Source: Ruminococcus sp.
GTDB lineage: Bacteria > Bacillota > Clostridia > Oscillospirales > Acutalibacteraceae
Assembly (NCBI GenBank): GCA_017481885.1
Contig: JAFUOM010000036.1
Coordinates: forward strand, 1-33,304
Length of the DNA: 33,304 nt
Direction of reading: 5' to 3'
Part shown: in pieces, positions 17,895 through 26,249 of the stretch
How the letters are laid out: every line of letters starts with the position of its first letter
How positions within the stretch are numbered: the first letter of the stretch is position 1
The notes under the pieces: model-generated
Told to the model about the DNA's origin: nothing
Seen by the model: the letters and a program-made list of their open reading frames with translations, nothing else
The model's database searches: none
Made by a program: the position numbers and the translations under genes

Positions 17895-19256
17895 ATGGCA
17901 TTACTGCTTAGAAATGTTAATTTTGCAGTGTCGTGTGATAAAACCGACACATTATATGAGGGTGTTGACATATTTATAGTTGACGGCAAAATAGAGGCTA
18001 TCGGTATTGACCTTGATGTGGGTGCTGAACAGGTTATCAATTGTACCGATATGATTTGTTATCCGGGACTTATTAACACCCATCATCACTTGTATCAGTT
18101 CTTCTCACGCAATATACCTAGTGTGCAGAATATGGAGCTTTTCCCTTGGCTCAAAGCTCTTTATGGTGTGTGGCAAAACCTTGATAACGATGTTGTGTAT
18201 CTTAGCTCGAAATGCGGCATGGCAGAGCTGATGAAAAACGGCTGCACAACCTGCTTTGACCATCACTACGTTTTTCCACAGGGTAGCTCGCTATCACTTT
18301 TGGATAGCCAGCTTGAAGCTGCAAAGGAGCTTAATATAAGGATGTATATGTCACGTGGTAGTATGAACCTGTCGCAAAAAGACGGCGGTTTGCCTCCTGA
18401 TGGCGTTGTACAGACAACAGACGAGATTTTAAAAGACAGCATAAAAGCAATTGAAAAGTACCACGATGCTTCATTTGGTTCTATGAATATGCTCGCACTT
18501 GCTCCGTGTTCACCATTTTCGGCAAGCTCAGATTTGTACAGCGAGAGCGCAAAGCTTGCTCGTCAGTACGGTGTTCGACTTCATACACATCTGTGCGAAA
18601 CTATTGATGAAGAAAACTACACGCTTGAAAAGTTCAATATGCGACCACTTGAGTATATGCAGTCACTTGATTTTATCGGGGACGACGTGTGGTATGCTCA
18701 CGGAATACATTTCTACGATGCAGAGGTGTCAATTCTTGCTCAGACAGGCACAGGTGTAGCTCATTGCCCTGTATCTAATATGAAACTCAGTTCAGGTGTT
18801 GCAAAGATTCCGCAAATGCTTAGAAAAGGTGTCAAGGTAGGTTTGGCTGTTGATGGCAGTGCGTCAAACGATGGTTCAAATATGCTTGAAGAAATCAGAG
18901 CGGCGTACCTTTTGTCACGTCTTACATATGGTAGCGAGGGACTCACACCATATCAGGTGCTTAAAATAGCAACCGCAGGTTCGGCACAGGTTCTTGGCAG
19001 AGATGACATAGGTACGATTGAAGTCGGCAAATGTGCGGACTTATTCCTTGTTAATAAACGCAGAGTTGAGCTTGTCGGTGCAACATTCGACCCTAAATCA
19101 ATGCTTGCTACAGTCGGACTCAAAGGTGCAGTGGATTATACAATCGTCAACGGTGAAGTAACAGTCGAAAACGGCAGATGCGTTAACATTGACGAAGAAA
19201 AGCTGTATTGCACAGCACAGCAGAAAGTTCAGGATTATCTGAGCGACTTATTGTAA
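17895..19256 (+). CDS. 8-oxoguanine deaminase (AtzB/TrzN-like amidohydrolase)
   Basis: Zinc amidohydrolase, 453 aa. Ligand positions are H63 and H65 (NTHHHLYQ), H232 (LHTHLCET), H269 (AHGIHF) and D320 (VDGSASNDG). The stretches FPWLKALYGVW, NGCTTCFDHHYVFP, RGSMNLSQKDGGLPP and ALAPCSPFS match 8-oxoguanine deaminases such as the Pseudomonas PA0142 enzyme, which turns 8-oxoguanine into urate. The ATG at 17895 is chosen over the GTG at 17886, because CAGGTG is correctly spaced for the ATG and overlaps the GTG. Its position directly behind a purine-type importer, with guaD nearby, supports a purine substrate. An isoguanine- or hydroxyatrazine-like substrate is the main alternative. Confidence 0.85.
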   Translation: MALLLRNVNFAVSCDKTDTLYEGVDIFIVDGKIEAIGIDLDVGAEQVINCTDMICYPGLINTHHHLYQFFSRNIPSVQNMELFPWLKALYGVWQNLDNDVVYLSSKCGMAELMKNGCTTCFDHHYVFPQGSSLSLLDSQLEAAKELNIRMYMSRGSMNLSQKDGGLPPDGVVQTTDEILKDSIKAIEKYHDASFGSMNMLALAPCSPFSASSDLYSESAKLARQYGVRLHTHLCETIDEENYTLEKFNMRPLEYMQSLDFIGDDVWYAHGIHFYDAEVSILAQTGTGVAHCPVSNMKLSSGVAKIPQMLRKGVKVGLAVDGSASNDGSNMLEEIRAAYLLSRLTYGSEGLTPYQVLKIATAGSAQVLGRDDIGTIEVGKCADLFLVNKRRVELVGATFDPKSMLATVGLKGAVDYTIVNGEVTVENGRCVNIDEEKLYCTAQQKVQDYLSDLL

Positions 19257-19353
19257 TACTTATTCACATTAAAAGGGAGAGCTTGCTTGGCTCTCCTTTT
19301 TTATGCTTATTTTTTGCTTTGTGGTTGCTTTTTTGCTTGAAAAACAAATCAGT

Positions 19354-19404
19354 GTTGACATTTCAACGTCTGTGCTATATAATACCAGAAGTTGAAAATT
19401 CAAC
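19354..19404 (+). promoter_or_regulatory. marR promoter with two 14-bp operator palindromes
   Basis: A perfect consensus promoter: TTGACA at 19355-19360, 17-base spacer, TATAAT at 19378-19383. One palindrome, GTTGACATTTCAAC (19354-19367), covers the -35 box. A second, GTTGAAAATTCAAC (19391-19404), lies just after the -10 and covers the expected start of transcription. They share 12 of 14 bases and are 37 bases apart. This is the layout expected for negative autoregulation by the MarR protein encoded immediately downstream. Confidence 0.75.
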
Positions 19405-19427
19405 ATCTTTATGAAAGGGTTGTTATT

Positions 19428-19880
19428 ATGATCGAGAGATTTGAAAAATTTTCATATGTTATTTTTGAAATCACCCGTTACTGGCACAAGCTTGCATCGG
19501 ATGAAATGGCTAAGTATGAGCTCAAAGGACCACACGCTACATATCTCACAACCCTGTACCGTTTCAAAGACGGTATCACAGCACCACAGCTTTCTGAGTT
19601 GTGCGGCAAAGACAAGGCTGATGTTTCCCGTATGATGTCAATTATGGAGCAAAAAGGCTTGGTTATTAAAGAATCTGTCGGAAAGAATATGTACAGAGGA
19701 CTTTTGAAGCTTACTGACGAGGGCAGAACTGCTGCCGAGCACGTCAGAGAGCGTGCGGCACTTGCTGTAGAGCTTTCAAGCAAAGGCTTGTCTGACGAAG
19801 ACAGAGAAACTTTTTACAATGCGTTGGAGATTATTTCAACAAATATGAAAGCTCTTTGCGAAGACGGTCTGCCGTCATAA
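19428..19880 (+). CDS. MarR-family transcriptional regulator
   Basis: Winged-helix DNA-binding dimer, 150 aa from the ATG at 19428 (AAAGGG 8 bases upstream). An earlier in-frame ATG at 19392 lies inside the operator and lacks a ribosome binding site. The helix-turn-helix spans about residues 50-75 (ITAPQLSELCGKDKADVSRM), followed by the wing (LVIKESVGKNMYRGLLKLTDEG). Its promoter carries two matching palindromes. The DegV-family gene follows 18 bases later, so the regulator probably controls it as an operon. The ligand is unknown; because the partner is a putative fatty-acid-binding protein, a FabT-like lipid-responsive role is an inference worth considering. Confidence 0.9.
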   Translation: MIERFEKFSYVIFEITRYWHKLASDEMAKYELKGPHATYLTTLYRFKDGITAPQLSELCGKDKADVSRMMSIMEQKGLVIKESVGKNMYRGLLKLTDEGRTAAEHVRERAALAVELSSKGLSDEDRETFYNALEIISTNMKALCEDGLPS

Positions 19881-19898
19881 ACCGAAAAGGAGAGTATT

Positions 19899-20741
19899 AT
19901 GAGCGTTAAAATTATTGTGGACAGCACAACTGACCTTATCCCTGCTGTCAAAGAAAGAGTAGATACAGTCCCACTTTCAATTCGTTTTGGCGACGAAGAG
20001 TTCATCGATGGTGTTACAATTAACCACAAGATGTTCTACGAAAAGCTTATCGAAAGCGATGTTATCCCAACAACAAGTCAGGCTTCCCCGGCAGCATTTG
20101 AGTCATACTTTGAAAAGGTTAAGGAAAACGGCGACGAGGCTGTTGTTATTGCTATTTCAAGTAAGCTTTCAGGCACTTATCAGAGTGCTTGCATTGCAGC
20201 TACTGAGTATGACAACATCTACGTTGTTGATAGCGGCAGTGTTACAATCGGTGCTGGTGTTCTGGTTGAATACGCACTAAAGCTTGTTGATAGCGGTCTT
20301 ACTGCTAAGGAAGTTGCAGACAAGATTGAGAGCATTAAGGATGACGTAGTTATCGTTGCTATGCTTGACACACTTGAGTATCTCAAAAAAGGCGGTCGTA
20401 TATCAGCGGCTGTGGCATTTGCAGGCGGTGTGCTCAACATCAAGCCTGTTGTTTGCGTTGATAAAGGAGAAATCAAGATGCTTGGTAAAGCCCGAGGCTC
20501 AAAACAGGGCAACAACCTTCTTGTTCAGGAGATTGACAAAGCAGGCGGAGTTGATTTTGATAAGCCTGTACTACTCGGTTACACAGGTCTTACAGACACA
20601 CTTTTGAAGAAGTATGTTGAAGATAGCAAAGCACTCTGGGCACACGCAAAGAGCGAGCTTAACACAAGCGTTATCGGTAGCACAATCGGAACCCACGTTG
20701 GTCCTGGCGCCGTTGCAGTAGCATTCTTTAAGAAAAACTGA
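19899..20741 (+). CDS. DegV-family (FakB-like) fatty-acid-binding protein
   Basis: DegV fold, 280 aa, full family length. The N-terminal KIIVDSTTDL, TTSQASP (about 58-64), SSKLSGTYQSA (about 87-97) and VDSGS motifs are the conserved residues that hold the fatty-acid carboxylate in DegV/FakB proteins. Characterised members present fatty acids to the kinase FakA for incorporation into phospholipid. No fakA is in the window. It is co-transcribed with the upstream MarR regulator (18-base gap) and ends at a good terminator. Confidence 0.92.
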   Translation: MSVKIIVDSTTDLIPAVKERVDTVPLSIRFGDEEFIDGVTINHKMFYEKLIESDVIPTTSQASPAAFESYFEKVKENGDEAVVIAISSKLSGTYQSACIAATEYDNIYVVDSGSVTIGAGVLVEYALKLVDSGLTAKEVADKIESIKDDVVIVAMLDTLEYLKKGGRISAAVAFAGGVLNIKPVVCVDKGEIKMLGKARGSKQGNNLLVQEIDKAGGVDFDKPVLLGYTGLTDTLLKKYVEDSKALWAHAKSELNTSVIGSTIGTHVGPGAVAVAFFKKN

Positions 20742-20750
20742 TATACTTAG

Positions 20751-20784
20751 TACCTCGATTCTTATCGAGGTATTTTTCTTTTTT
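20751..20784 (+). terminator. Rho-independent terminator after the DegV gene
   Basis: Perfect 9-bp stem TACCTCGAT / ATCGAGGTA with a TCTT loop and a long T-rich tail. Confidence 0.9.
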
Positions 20785-20786
20785 AG

Positions 20787-20816
20787 TGAACCTTTTGCCA
20801 CTTTTTGTAATCTAAT
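20787..20816 (+). promoter_or_regulatory. Possible ECF-type promoter of the anti-sigma/sigma pair
   Basis: TGAACCTTTT, then about 14 bases, then TCTAAT. GAACC-type -35 boxes are typical for ECF sigma factors, and the downstream operon encodes one, so autoregulation is plausible. A 12-bp palindrome AATGAATTCATT follows at about 20823-20834. Pattern-based only. Confidence 0.4.
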
Positions 20817-20861
20817 AGATAGAATGAATTCATTACTAATCTTTTTTGAAAGGCGATTATT

Positions 20862-22226
20862 ATGAAAGATAAACTTCAAAATGCGTTCAAAGAAACGCCC
20901 GAGCGTTTTTCTTATGTCATAGACAATGCGTTGTGTCAGGCAAAGCTAAAGAAAACAAAGAATAGACTTAGCACACCGCTGAAAGTTGTTATAGCTGTAG
21001 TACTTATTTTTGCTGTGCTTCCGAGCGCAGTGTTTGGTGCGACAAAGCTGTACGGTGCTGTTGCTCAGCGTGTTGGCAATTTTGGTGTCAGCTTAGATAT
21101 CAGCATCAACGAAGATGTTCCGCGATATGTAAAAATGAGCGTAGATGTTCCAACCGGTTTCAAAGAGCAACCAAATTCTGCCGGACTAAAATATGACCGA
21201 GATAACGAAGAGCGGGAATTTGGGTTTACAATACTTCCAATGAGGTTTTATGAAAGCGTTAACTACGTTGTGCTTGAAGAAAACGTAAAAGATTATAATA
21301 AAATGATGATAGCATCCCGTACATCTTACGAGCTTATTGGTACAGATGATTATCATGGGTTAAGACGTTACTATGTCTGGTATGAAGAAGCGAATGTGCT
21401 GATTTTGATTTATCGTGGCGAAACTGTAACAGACAGCGAACTTGAGGCTTTTGTGGATTGCATCAGCTTTGAACAGGGCACCGAAGCTGACCACGACAGC
21501 TTTTTTGAGCCTGAAAGAAATGCGAGAGAAATCACAACTGATACAGGATTATATGAGTATGAGCTGGAATTAATCGAGATGCCAAAAGACACTAAGGTTC
21601 TTTTTGCTGGATTTAACGAAGAAGCGGATGCGTATGACCTTGAGGTTGAATCTAAGATAACAGACATTAGAATTACCGACAATATTAACGGAATTGATGA
21701 AAGTTGCATCAATTCGTTGTATGATTTGAGCGAAGTGGCAGATGCAAACGGAAATCTTCTGCCGAGAACTGTTGAAGTGTGGCAGGAAGGCGATGGTGTT
21801 AATACTGAGACAATACTCCTGAGCTCCGAAAGCAAGGAACAAAAACTTATTTTAGTGGATATTGAGTATAAAAACACTGCGGGTAAAGAGGTAGCGGTTT
21901 ATGTTCCACACAGACTTGAAACAATTGTAAAGGATGCAATCGGTTGTTATTATCCTGCAAACCAAATCGATAAATATCAGCATATATATGCAAATGAGTA
22001 TTGCGATTTAGAGATGTTCTATTTGAGTCGTCACGGTGACAGTGAAAAGGATTTCTATATTCCAAAGCTAGCTCCTAACGAAACGGCAACAATTACTATC
22101 GGTTACAGGTGTATAGAAGAACAGCTACCTAATGCTTATATTGTTATGAATCCATTTACTGATGGAATTATTGCTCCTGAATATTCTGGTAGCAATAATA
22201 CATATTACATTTTCAAGGTGCAGTAA
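20862..22226 (+). CDS. Single-pass membrane protein, probable anti-sigma factor
   Basis: 454 aa. A cytoplasmic N-terminal segment of about 38 residues (basic, helix-forming) is followed by one membrane span (about 41-62) and a large extracytoplasmic part. The start is set by GAAAGG 8 bases upstream. The architecture and N-terminus resemble DUF4179-type proteins and Clostridia anti-sigma factors. The stop is 2 bases before an ECF sigma gene, which is the main support for the role: the N-terminus would hold the sigma factor at the membrane and the outer domain would sense a signal. The order (anti-sigma before sigma) is the reverse of the common one. The outer domain has no motif I recognise. 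Confidence 0.7.
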   Translation: MKDKLQNAFKETPERFSYVIDNALCQAKLKKTKNRLSTPLKVVIAVVLIFAVLPSAVFGATKLYGAVAQRVGNFGVSLDISINEDVPRYVKMSVDVPTGFKEQPNSAGLKYDRDNEEREFGFTILPMRFYESVNYVVLEENVKDYNKMMIASRTSYELIGTDDYHGLRRYYVWYEEANVLILIYRGETVTDSELEAFVDCISFEQGTEADHDSFFEPERNAREITTDTGLYEYELELIEMPKDTKVLFAGFNEEADAYDLEVESKITDIRITDNINGIDESCINSLYDLSEVADANGNLLPRTVEVWQEGDGVNTETILLSSESKEQKLILVDIEYKNTAGKEVAVYVPHRLETIVKDAIGCYYPANQIDKYQHIYANEYCDLEMFYLSRHGDSEKDFYIPKLAPNETATITIGYRCIEEQLPNAYIVMNPFTDGIIAPEYSGSNNTYYIFKVQ

Positions 22227-22228
22227 CG

Positions 22229-22699
22229 ATGATGGACTTAAATAAATTTGAATATCTTGTGAGAGAAGCACAGGACACAATGTACAGAACATCGATGTCT
22301 ATGCTCAAAAACGAACACGACGCGTGTGACTGTGTCCAGAATGCTGTTCTCAAAGCGTACGAAAATCTGCATAAGCTAAAAAACGAGGAGTACTTCAAAA
22401 CATGGCTTATCAGAATACTTATTAATGAGTGCAAGCGTACTCTTAAAAACAAAAGCAGGGCAGAGCTTTTGAGTGATACAACACTAACTGAAATATCAAG
22501 CAGAGATAATCCGTATTTAAACGTTGAAGTAGCTCAGGCACTTGATAGCTTACCTCAGAAAATCAGGCTTGTCGTGATTATGTTTTACGTTGAGGATTAT
22601 TCAATCAAAGAGATAAAGCGAGTGCTGGGTATACCCGAAGGCACAGTTAAAAGCCGACTGAATAAAGGCAGAACACTGTTGAAAGAAATGCTCATATAA
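22229..22699 (+). CDS. ECF-family RNA polymerase sigma factor
   Basis: 156 aa (154 if the second ATG is used). Region 2 is at about 8-75 (AQDTMYRTSMSMLKNEHDA, then FKTWLIRILINECKR), and region 4 at about 100-155 (LDSLPQKIRLVVIMFYVED, then a helix-turn-helix ending GIPEGTVKSRLNKGR). AAGGTG, inside the end of the anti-sigma gene, serves as ribosome binding site, so the two are translationally linked. The cognate promoter may be the TGAACC element upstream of the operon. The signal and regulon are unknown. Confidence 0.92.
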   Translation: MMDLNKFEYLVREAQDTMYRTSMSMLKNEHDACDCVQNAVLKAYENLHKLKNEEYFKTWLIRILINECKRTLKNKSRAELLSDTTLTEISSRDNPYLNVEVAQALDSLPQKIRLVVIMFYVEDYSIKEIKRVLGIPEGTVKSRLNKGRTLLKEMLI

Positions 22700-22707
22700 A
22701 CACAGAA

Positions 22708-22733
22708 AACCCCCGATGTAAAAATCGGGGGTT
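22708..22733. terminator. Bidirectional terminator between the sigma gene and glnN
   Basis: AACCCCCGAT pairs with ATCGGGGGTT around GTAAAA. The T run is better on the minus strand (TTTTCTG), so it may mainly terminate the glutamine synthetase transcript. Confidence 0.8.
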
Positions 22734-22762
22734 GATTTATTCTTTGCAATGGTTATACAGAC

Positions 22763-22788
22763 GGACGACCAATGGTCGCCCCTACAAA
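22763..22788. repeat. REP-like palindromic intergenic element, copy 1
   Basis: GACGACC-AAT-GGTCGCC followed by CCTACAAA. It sits between a terminator and the 3' end of glnN. A related, more decayed copy is at 30056-30077. Short palindromes of this GGTCGCCCCTACAAA type look like dispersed intergenic repeats. Confidence 0.5.
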
Positions 22789-22794
22789 CAAGGT

Positions 22795-24891
22795 TTACTG
22801 AACTGAATACAGCATATCGCCGTAGGATGGATATGGCCAGTGTTCACTTGACATATCAATCTCCATTTTATCGCCGACAGCTCTTAACTTATTCATTGCT
22901 GACAGTACATAATCTCTGTAATACTCAGCGAGTGTGAGCGGATTGGAGTTGTACTTTTTAGCAAGTGTTGTTTTTTCTTCGAGCTCATCAGTGAGAACTG
23001 CGAATTTGCAAAGTAACTCGGACATTTCCTTGAGGAGCTTTTCTTCTGCATCTGTCTTGATGAATTCTGACACAGCCCTTTTGTTGACAATAGTCTGTGC
23101 AAGTTCGCCTGTGAATTTGGACACAGCAGGGAAAATATCCTTTCGTGCCATATTTATCATTGTCTGAGCCTCGATTGCGATAACCTTGGAGTAGTTTTCG
23201 AGCAGGATTTCATATCTTGCTCTGACCTCAGTTTCGCCGTAGATGTGGTTTCTTTCGAAAAGCTCAATGTTATGTCTGTCGATAAAGTGCTTTAGTGCCT
23301 CAGGTGTGTTTTTGAGATTTAAAAGGCCTCTGCGTTTTGCTTCTTCAACCCACTCGTCTGTGTAGCCGTCACCGTTGAAAATGATACGCTTGTGCTCTTT
23401 GAAAGTGTGCTTGATAAGACGTCTGCAAGCTGACTCGAAGTTTTCTGCATCTTCAAGAGTGTCTGCAAACTGTGACAGAACATCGGCAACTATTGTATTG
23501 AGCATAATGTTCGGACAAGAGATGCTGATTGATGAACCCAAAGAACGGAATTCAAACTTGTTACCTGTGAAAGCGAATGGAGATGTACGGTTACGGTCTG
23601 AGTTATCCTTTTTAAAGTCAGGCATTGACTCAACACCTGTCTTCATCAGTACACGGCCGTGAGATTCGTAATCCTCGTCGTTTATGATAGCGTCAACAAC
23701 AGCTTCCAAATCGTCGCCCAAATACATTGAAATGATAGCAGGTGGTGCTTCGCTTGAACCAAGACGGTGGTCGTTGCCTGCAGTTGCAACAGAAATTCTC
23801 AGCAAGTCCTGATGCTCGTCAACTGCTTTGATGACAGCTGCAAGGAAAAGCAAGAACTGAGTGTTTTCTTCAGGTTTTTTGCCCGGTTTAAGCAGATTTT
23901 CGCCTGTGTTTGTCGAGAGTGACCAGTTGTTGTGCTTACCTGAACCGTTAACGTCAGCAAAAGGTTTTTCGTGGAGTAAACAAGACATACCGTGCTTTCG
24001 AGCGATGGTCTTCATTGTTTCCATTGTGAGCTGGTTTTGGTCGGTTGCGATATTTGTTGTAGTAAAAACAGGAGCAAGCTCGTGCTGTGACGGAGCAACC
24101 TCGTTGTGCTTTGTTTTTGAGTAAATACCGAGCTTCCAGAGCTGAACGTCTAGCTCTTTCATAAACTGGGAAACTCTGTTTTTGATAGCACCAAAATAGT
24201 GGTCCTCAAGCTCCTGACCTTTAGTTGCTCTTGCTCCGAAAAGTGTACGTCCTGTGTATTTCAAATCCTTACGCTTGTCGTACATTTTGCGGTCAATGAG
24301 GAAGTATTCCTGCTCAGCACCGACGTTTGCAGTAACACGGGTCACATCGTCTTTGCCAAAAAGCTTTAGAATTCTTAACGCCTGTGAACTTACTGCATCC
24401 ATTGAACGCAAAAGAGGTGTTTTTTTGTCGAGCACCTCGCCTGTGTACGACATAAAGGCGGTTGGAATGTACAGCGAACCGTCTTTTACAAAAGCGTAAG
24501 ATGTAGGGTCCCACGCTGTGTAGCCACGTGCTTCAAATGTCGCACGAATGCCACCATTTGGGAAAGACGAAGCATCGCTCTCGCCTTTAACAAGAGCAGT
24601 TCCTGAAAATTCCATAATTACCTTGCCGTCTTGCGCAGGAGTCAAAAAGCTGTCGTGCTTTTCCGCAGTGATACCTGTCATTGGCTGGAACCAGTGTGTG
24701 TAGTGGGTGCAACCCTTTTCAATTGCCCATTCCTTCATAGCTTCAGCTACAATATTAGCAACAGCAATGTCCAGCGACTCGCCGTTCACGATAGTAGCTT
24801 TCAGAGCTTCGTATGTTTCTTTTGGCAGGCGTTCTTTCATCACCTGTTCGTTAAAAACGTCTATGCCGAAAATGCTCGGAACATCTATCAT
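22795..24891 (-). CDS. glnN: Glutamine synthetase type III
   Basis: ATP-dependent synthesis of glutamine from glutamate and ammonia. At 698 aa it has the size of the large GSIII class rather than the roughly 450-aa GSI. Recognisable segments are [30 protein letters not shown] (catalytic glutamates), [43 protein letters not shown] and the [16 protein letters not shown] block. GAGGAGAG precedes the ATG. It is transcribed alone from a near-consensus promoter. Ammonia released by the nearby purine deaminases could be assimilated by such an enzyme, but there is no operon link. Confidence 0.96.
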   Translation of the reverse strand: MIDVPSIFGIDVFNEQVMKERLPKETYEALKATIVNGESLDIAVANIVAEAMKEWAIEKGCTHYTHWFQPMTGITAEKHDSFLTPAQDGKVIMEFSGTALVKGESDASSFPNGGIRATFEARGYTAWDPTSYAFVKDGSLYIPTAFMSYTGEVLDKKTPLLRSMDAVSSQALRILKLFGKDDVTRVTANVGAEQEYFLIDRKMYDKRKDLKYTGRTLFGARATKGQELEDHYFGAIKNRVSQFMKELDVQLWKLGIYSKTKHNEVAPSQHELAPVFTTTNIATDQNQLTMETMKTIARKHGMSCLLHEKPFADVNGSGKHNNWSLSTNTGENLLKPGKKPEENTQFLLFLAAVIKAVDEHQDLLRISVATAGNDHRLGSSEAPPAIISMYLGDDLEAVVDAIINDEDYESHGRVLMKTGVESMPDFKKDNSDRNRTSPFAFTGNKFEFRSLGSSISISCPNIMLNTIVADVLSQFADTLEDAENFESACRRLIKHTFKEHKRIIFNGDGYTDEWVEEAKRRGLLNLKNTPEALKHFIDRHNIELFERNHIYGETEVRARYEILLENYSKVIAIEAQTMINMARKDIFPAVSKFTGELAQTIVNKRAVSEFIKTDAEEKLLKEMSELLCKFAVLTDELEEKTTLAKKYNSNPLTLAEYYRDYVLSAMNKLRAVGDKMEIDMSSEHWPYPSYGDMLYSVQ

Positions 24892-24937
24892 AGTACTCTC
24901 CTCAAAATGTGAAAATTAAGTAAAAAAATATAGCAAA

Positions 24938-24966
24938 AGTATAGTCTTTAAGGCGGTTTTTGTCAA
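24938..24966 (-). promoter_or_regulatory. Sigma-A promoter of glnN
   Basis: On the minus strand: TTGACA, 17-base spacer, TATACT, about 45 bases before the glnN start codon. Confidence 0.8.
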
Positions 24967-25029
24967 GCGTGGAGGGTCGATTTTTCAAGGTGTTTACACG
25001 CTTTTGCACGCCGTTTCAGTGCCTTGATA

Positions 25030-25058
25030 TTGTAAACTTTACTGCTTTATGCTATAAT
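25030..25058 (+). promoter_or_regulatory. Sigma-A promoter of dapF
   Basis: TTGTAA, 17-base spacer, TATAAT, about 34 bases before the dapF start. Confidence 0.72.
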
Positions 25059-25092
25059 ATTTATATATTGTTATGCAGGAAAGGTGACCAAA

Positions 25093-25938
25093 ATGTTGAA
25101 ATTCACAAAAATGCACGGAATCGGTAATGATTATGTTTATATAAACGCAATTGACCAAAAAATCGAAGACCCAAATGCGCTTGCGTTAAAGCTTTCTGAC
25201 AGACGTTTTTCAATCGGCGGTGACGGAGTTATTCTTATCTGCCCTAGTGACGTAGCTGATGCAAAGATGCGTATGTTCAATGCTGATGGTAGTGAGGGCA
25301 AAATGTGTGGCAACGGTGTTCGTTGCGTTGGTAAGTATGTTTACGATAACCTGATTGAAGATAAGTCAAGGGATACTATTGCTATCGAAACTCTGAGTGG
25401 TATTAAAACAATGAAAATAACAGCAGTTGACGGCAAGGCTGAACTGCTTCAGGTTGATATGGGTAAAGCCGAGCTGAAAACAGAGAGCATACCAGCTATT
25501 TTTGAGGGATGCGAAACAGTTGTTGCAAAGCCACTTGTGGTAAACGGTAAGGAACATTTTGTGACTTGTGTTTCAATGGGTAATCCGCATTGCGTTACTT
25601 TCGTTGATGATGTTGACTCACTGGAGCTTGAAAAAATCGGTCCTCATTTTGAAAAGCATCCTGCTTTTCCTGAGCAGGTTAACACCGAATTTGTCAAGGT
25701 GATTGATGACCATACCTTGCAGATGCGTGTTTGGGAGCGTGGCAGTGGCGAGACCTGGGCGTGTGGTACTGGTGCGTGTGCAACCGCTGTTGCCGCAGTT
25801 GAAAACGGCTACTGCAAAAAGGGCGAGGATATTACCGTGCATCTTCGTGGTGGCGATTTGATTATCAATTACACCGACGAGCGTGTGCTTATGACAGGCC
25901 CTGCAACAAAAGTGTTCGATGGTGAAATAGAAGTTTGA
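25093..25938 (+). CDS. dapF: Diaminopimelate epimerase
   Basis: Converts LL- to meso-diaminopimelate for lysine and peptidoglycan synthesis; cofactor-independent two-cysteine racemase. Both catalytic cysteines are in place: C72 in MCGNGVRC and C224 in WACGTGACA. The N-terminus FTKMHGIGNDYVY is typical. The ATG at 25093 (281 aa) is preferred to the in-frame GTG at 25084, which lies inside the AGGAAAGG ribosome binding site. Monocistronic between its own promoter and terminator. Confidence 0.96.
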   Translation: MLKFTKMHGIGNDYVYINAIDQKIEDPNALALKLSDRRFSIGGDGVILICPSDVADAKMRMFNADGSEGKMCGNGVRCVGKYVYDNLIEDKSRDTIAIETLSGIKTMKITAVDGKAELLQVDMGKAELKTESIPAIFEGCETVVAKPLVVNGKEHFVTCVSMGNPHCVTFVDDVDSLELEKIGPHFEKHPAFPEQVNTEFVKVIDDHTLQMRVWERGSGETWACGTGACATAVAAVENGYCKKGEDITVHLRGGDLIINYTDERVLMTGPATKVFDGEIEV

Positions 25939-25968
25939 TTTTCCTAAAGACATAAATACATTTTCGTT

Positions 25969-25998
25969 AATCCCCACCAAAAGCGGTGGGGATTTTTT
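25969..25998 (+). terminator. Rho-independent terminator of dapF
   Basis: AATCCCCACC / GGTGGGGATT stem with loop AAAAGC, followed by a T run. Confidence 0.9.
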
Positions 25999-26167
25999 GT
26001 GCAACAACGCTTTTTGTCTGTCTTAATATACAAATTAAAAGCTTTAATTATATGCAATGTTTCGATATTTTTATGTCTTTAATTCGTAATATAATTAAAG
26101 TACAAAGACTAAAACTTAGCATCGGTTATATTGGGTGAAATATTTTTGAAAAAAATAAAAACTGTTG

Positions 26168-26249
26168 AAACCAAAACTCGATTTCAAGCGTTTTATTAAT
26201 GAAGGGTATTTTACTCTAAGTGTAATTTTAACCACAGGAGGCGAAAATT
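26168..26249 (+). repeat. Conserved 82-base leader, copy A
   Basis: The 82 bases before the first dockerin-like gene match the 82 bases before the second (27279-27360) at all but 3 positions, and the match runs on into the first codons (ATGAARAAGATTATCAGTAT). It includes ACCACAGGAGGCGAAAATT, with AGGAGG as ribosome binding site. Confidence 0.9.

Larger units (their letters stand above)
25939..26249 (+). other. Intergenic region: dapF terminator and leader of the dockerin-like genes
   Basis: About 310 bases without a gene. It contains the dapF terminator (25969-25998), AT-rich sequence with a TATAAT box at 26090-26095 that lacks a good -35 partner, and from 26168 the 82-base leader shared with the next gene. 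No tRNA or coding sequence was seen. Confidence 0.6.

Noticed and set aside
17441-17911. 156-aa plus-strand frame overlapping the second permease
   Set aside because: Out-of-frame shadow of the NupQ-type permease gene; no ribosome binding site and no recognisable protein.
21410-21877. 155-aa minus-strand frame inside the anti-sigma-like gene
   Set aside because: Serine-rich antisense shadow with no start signal.
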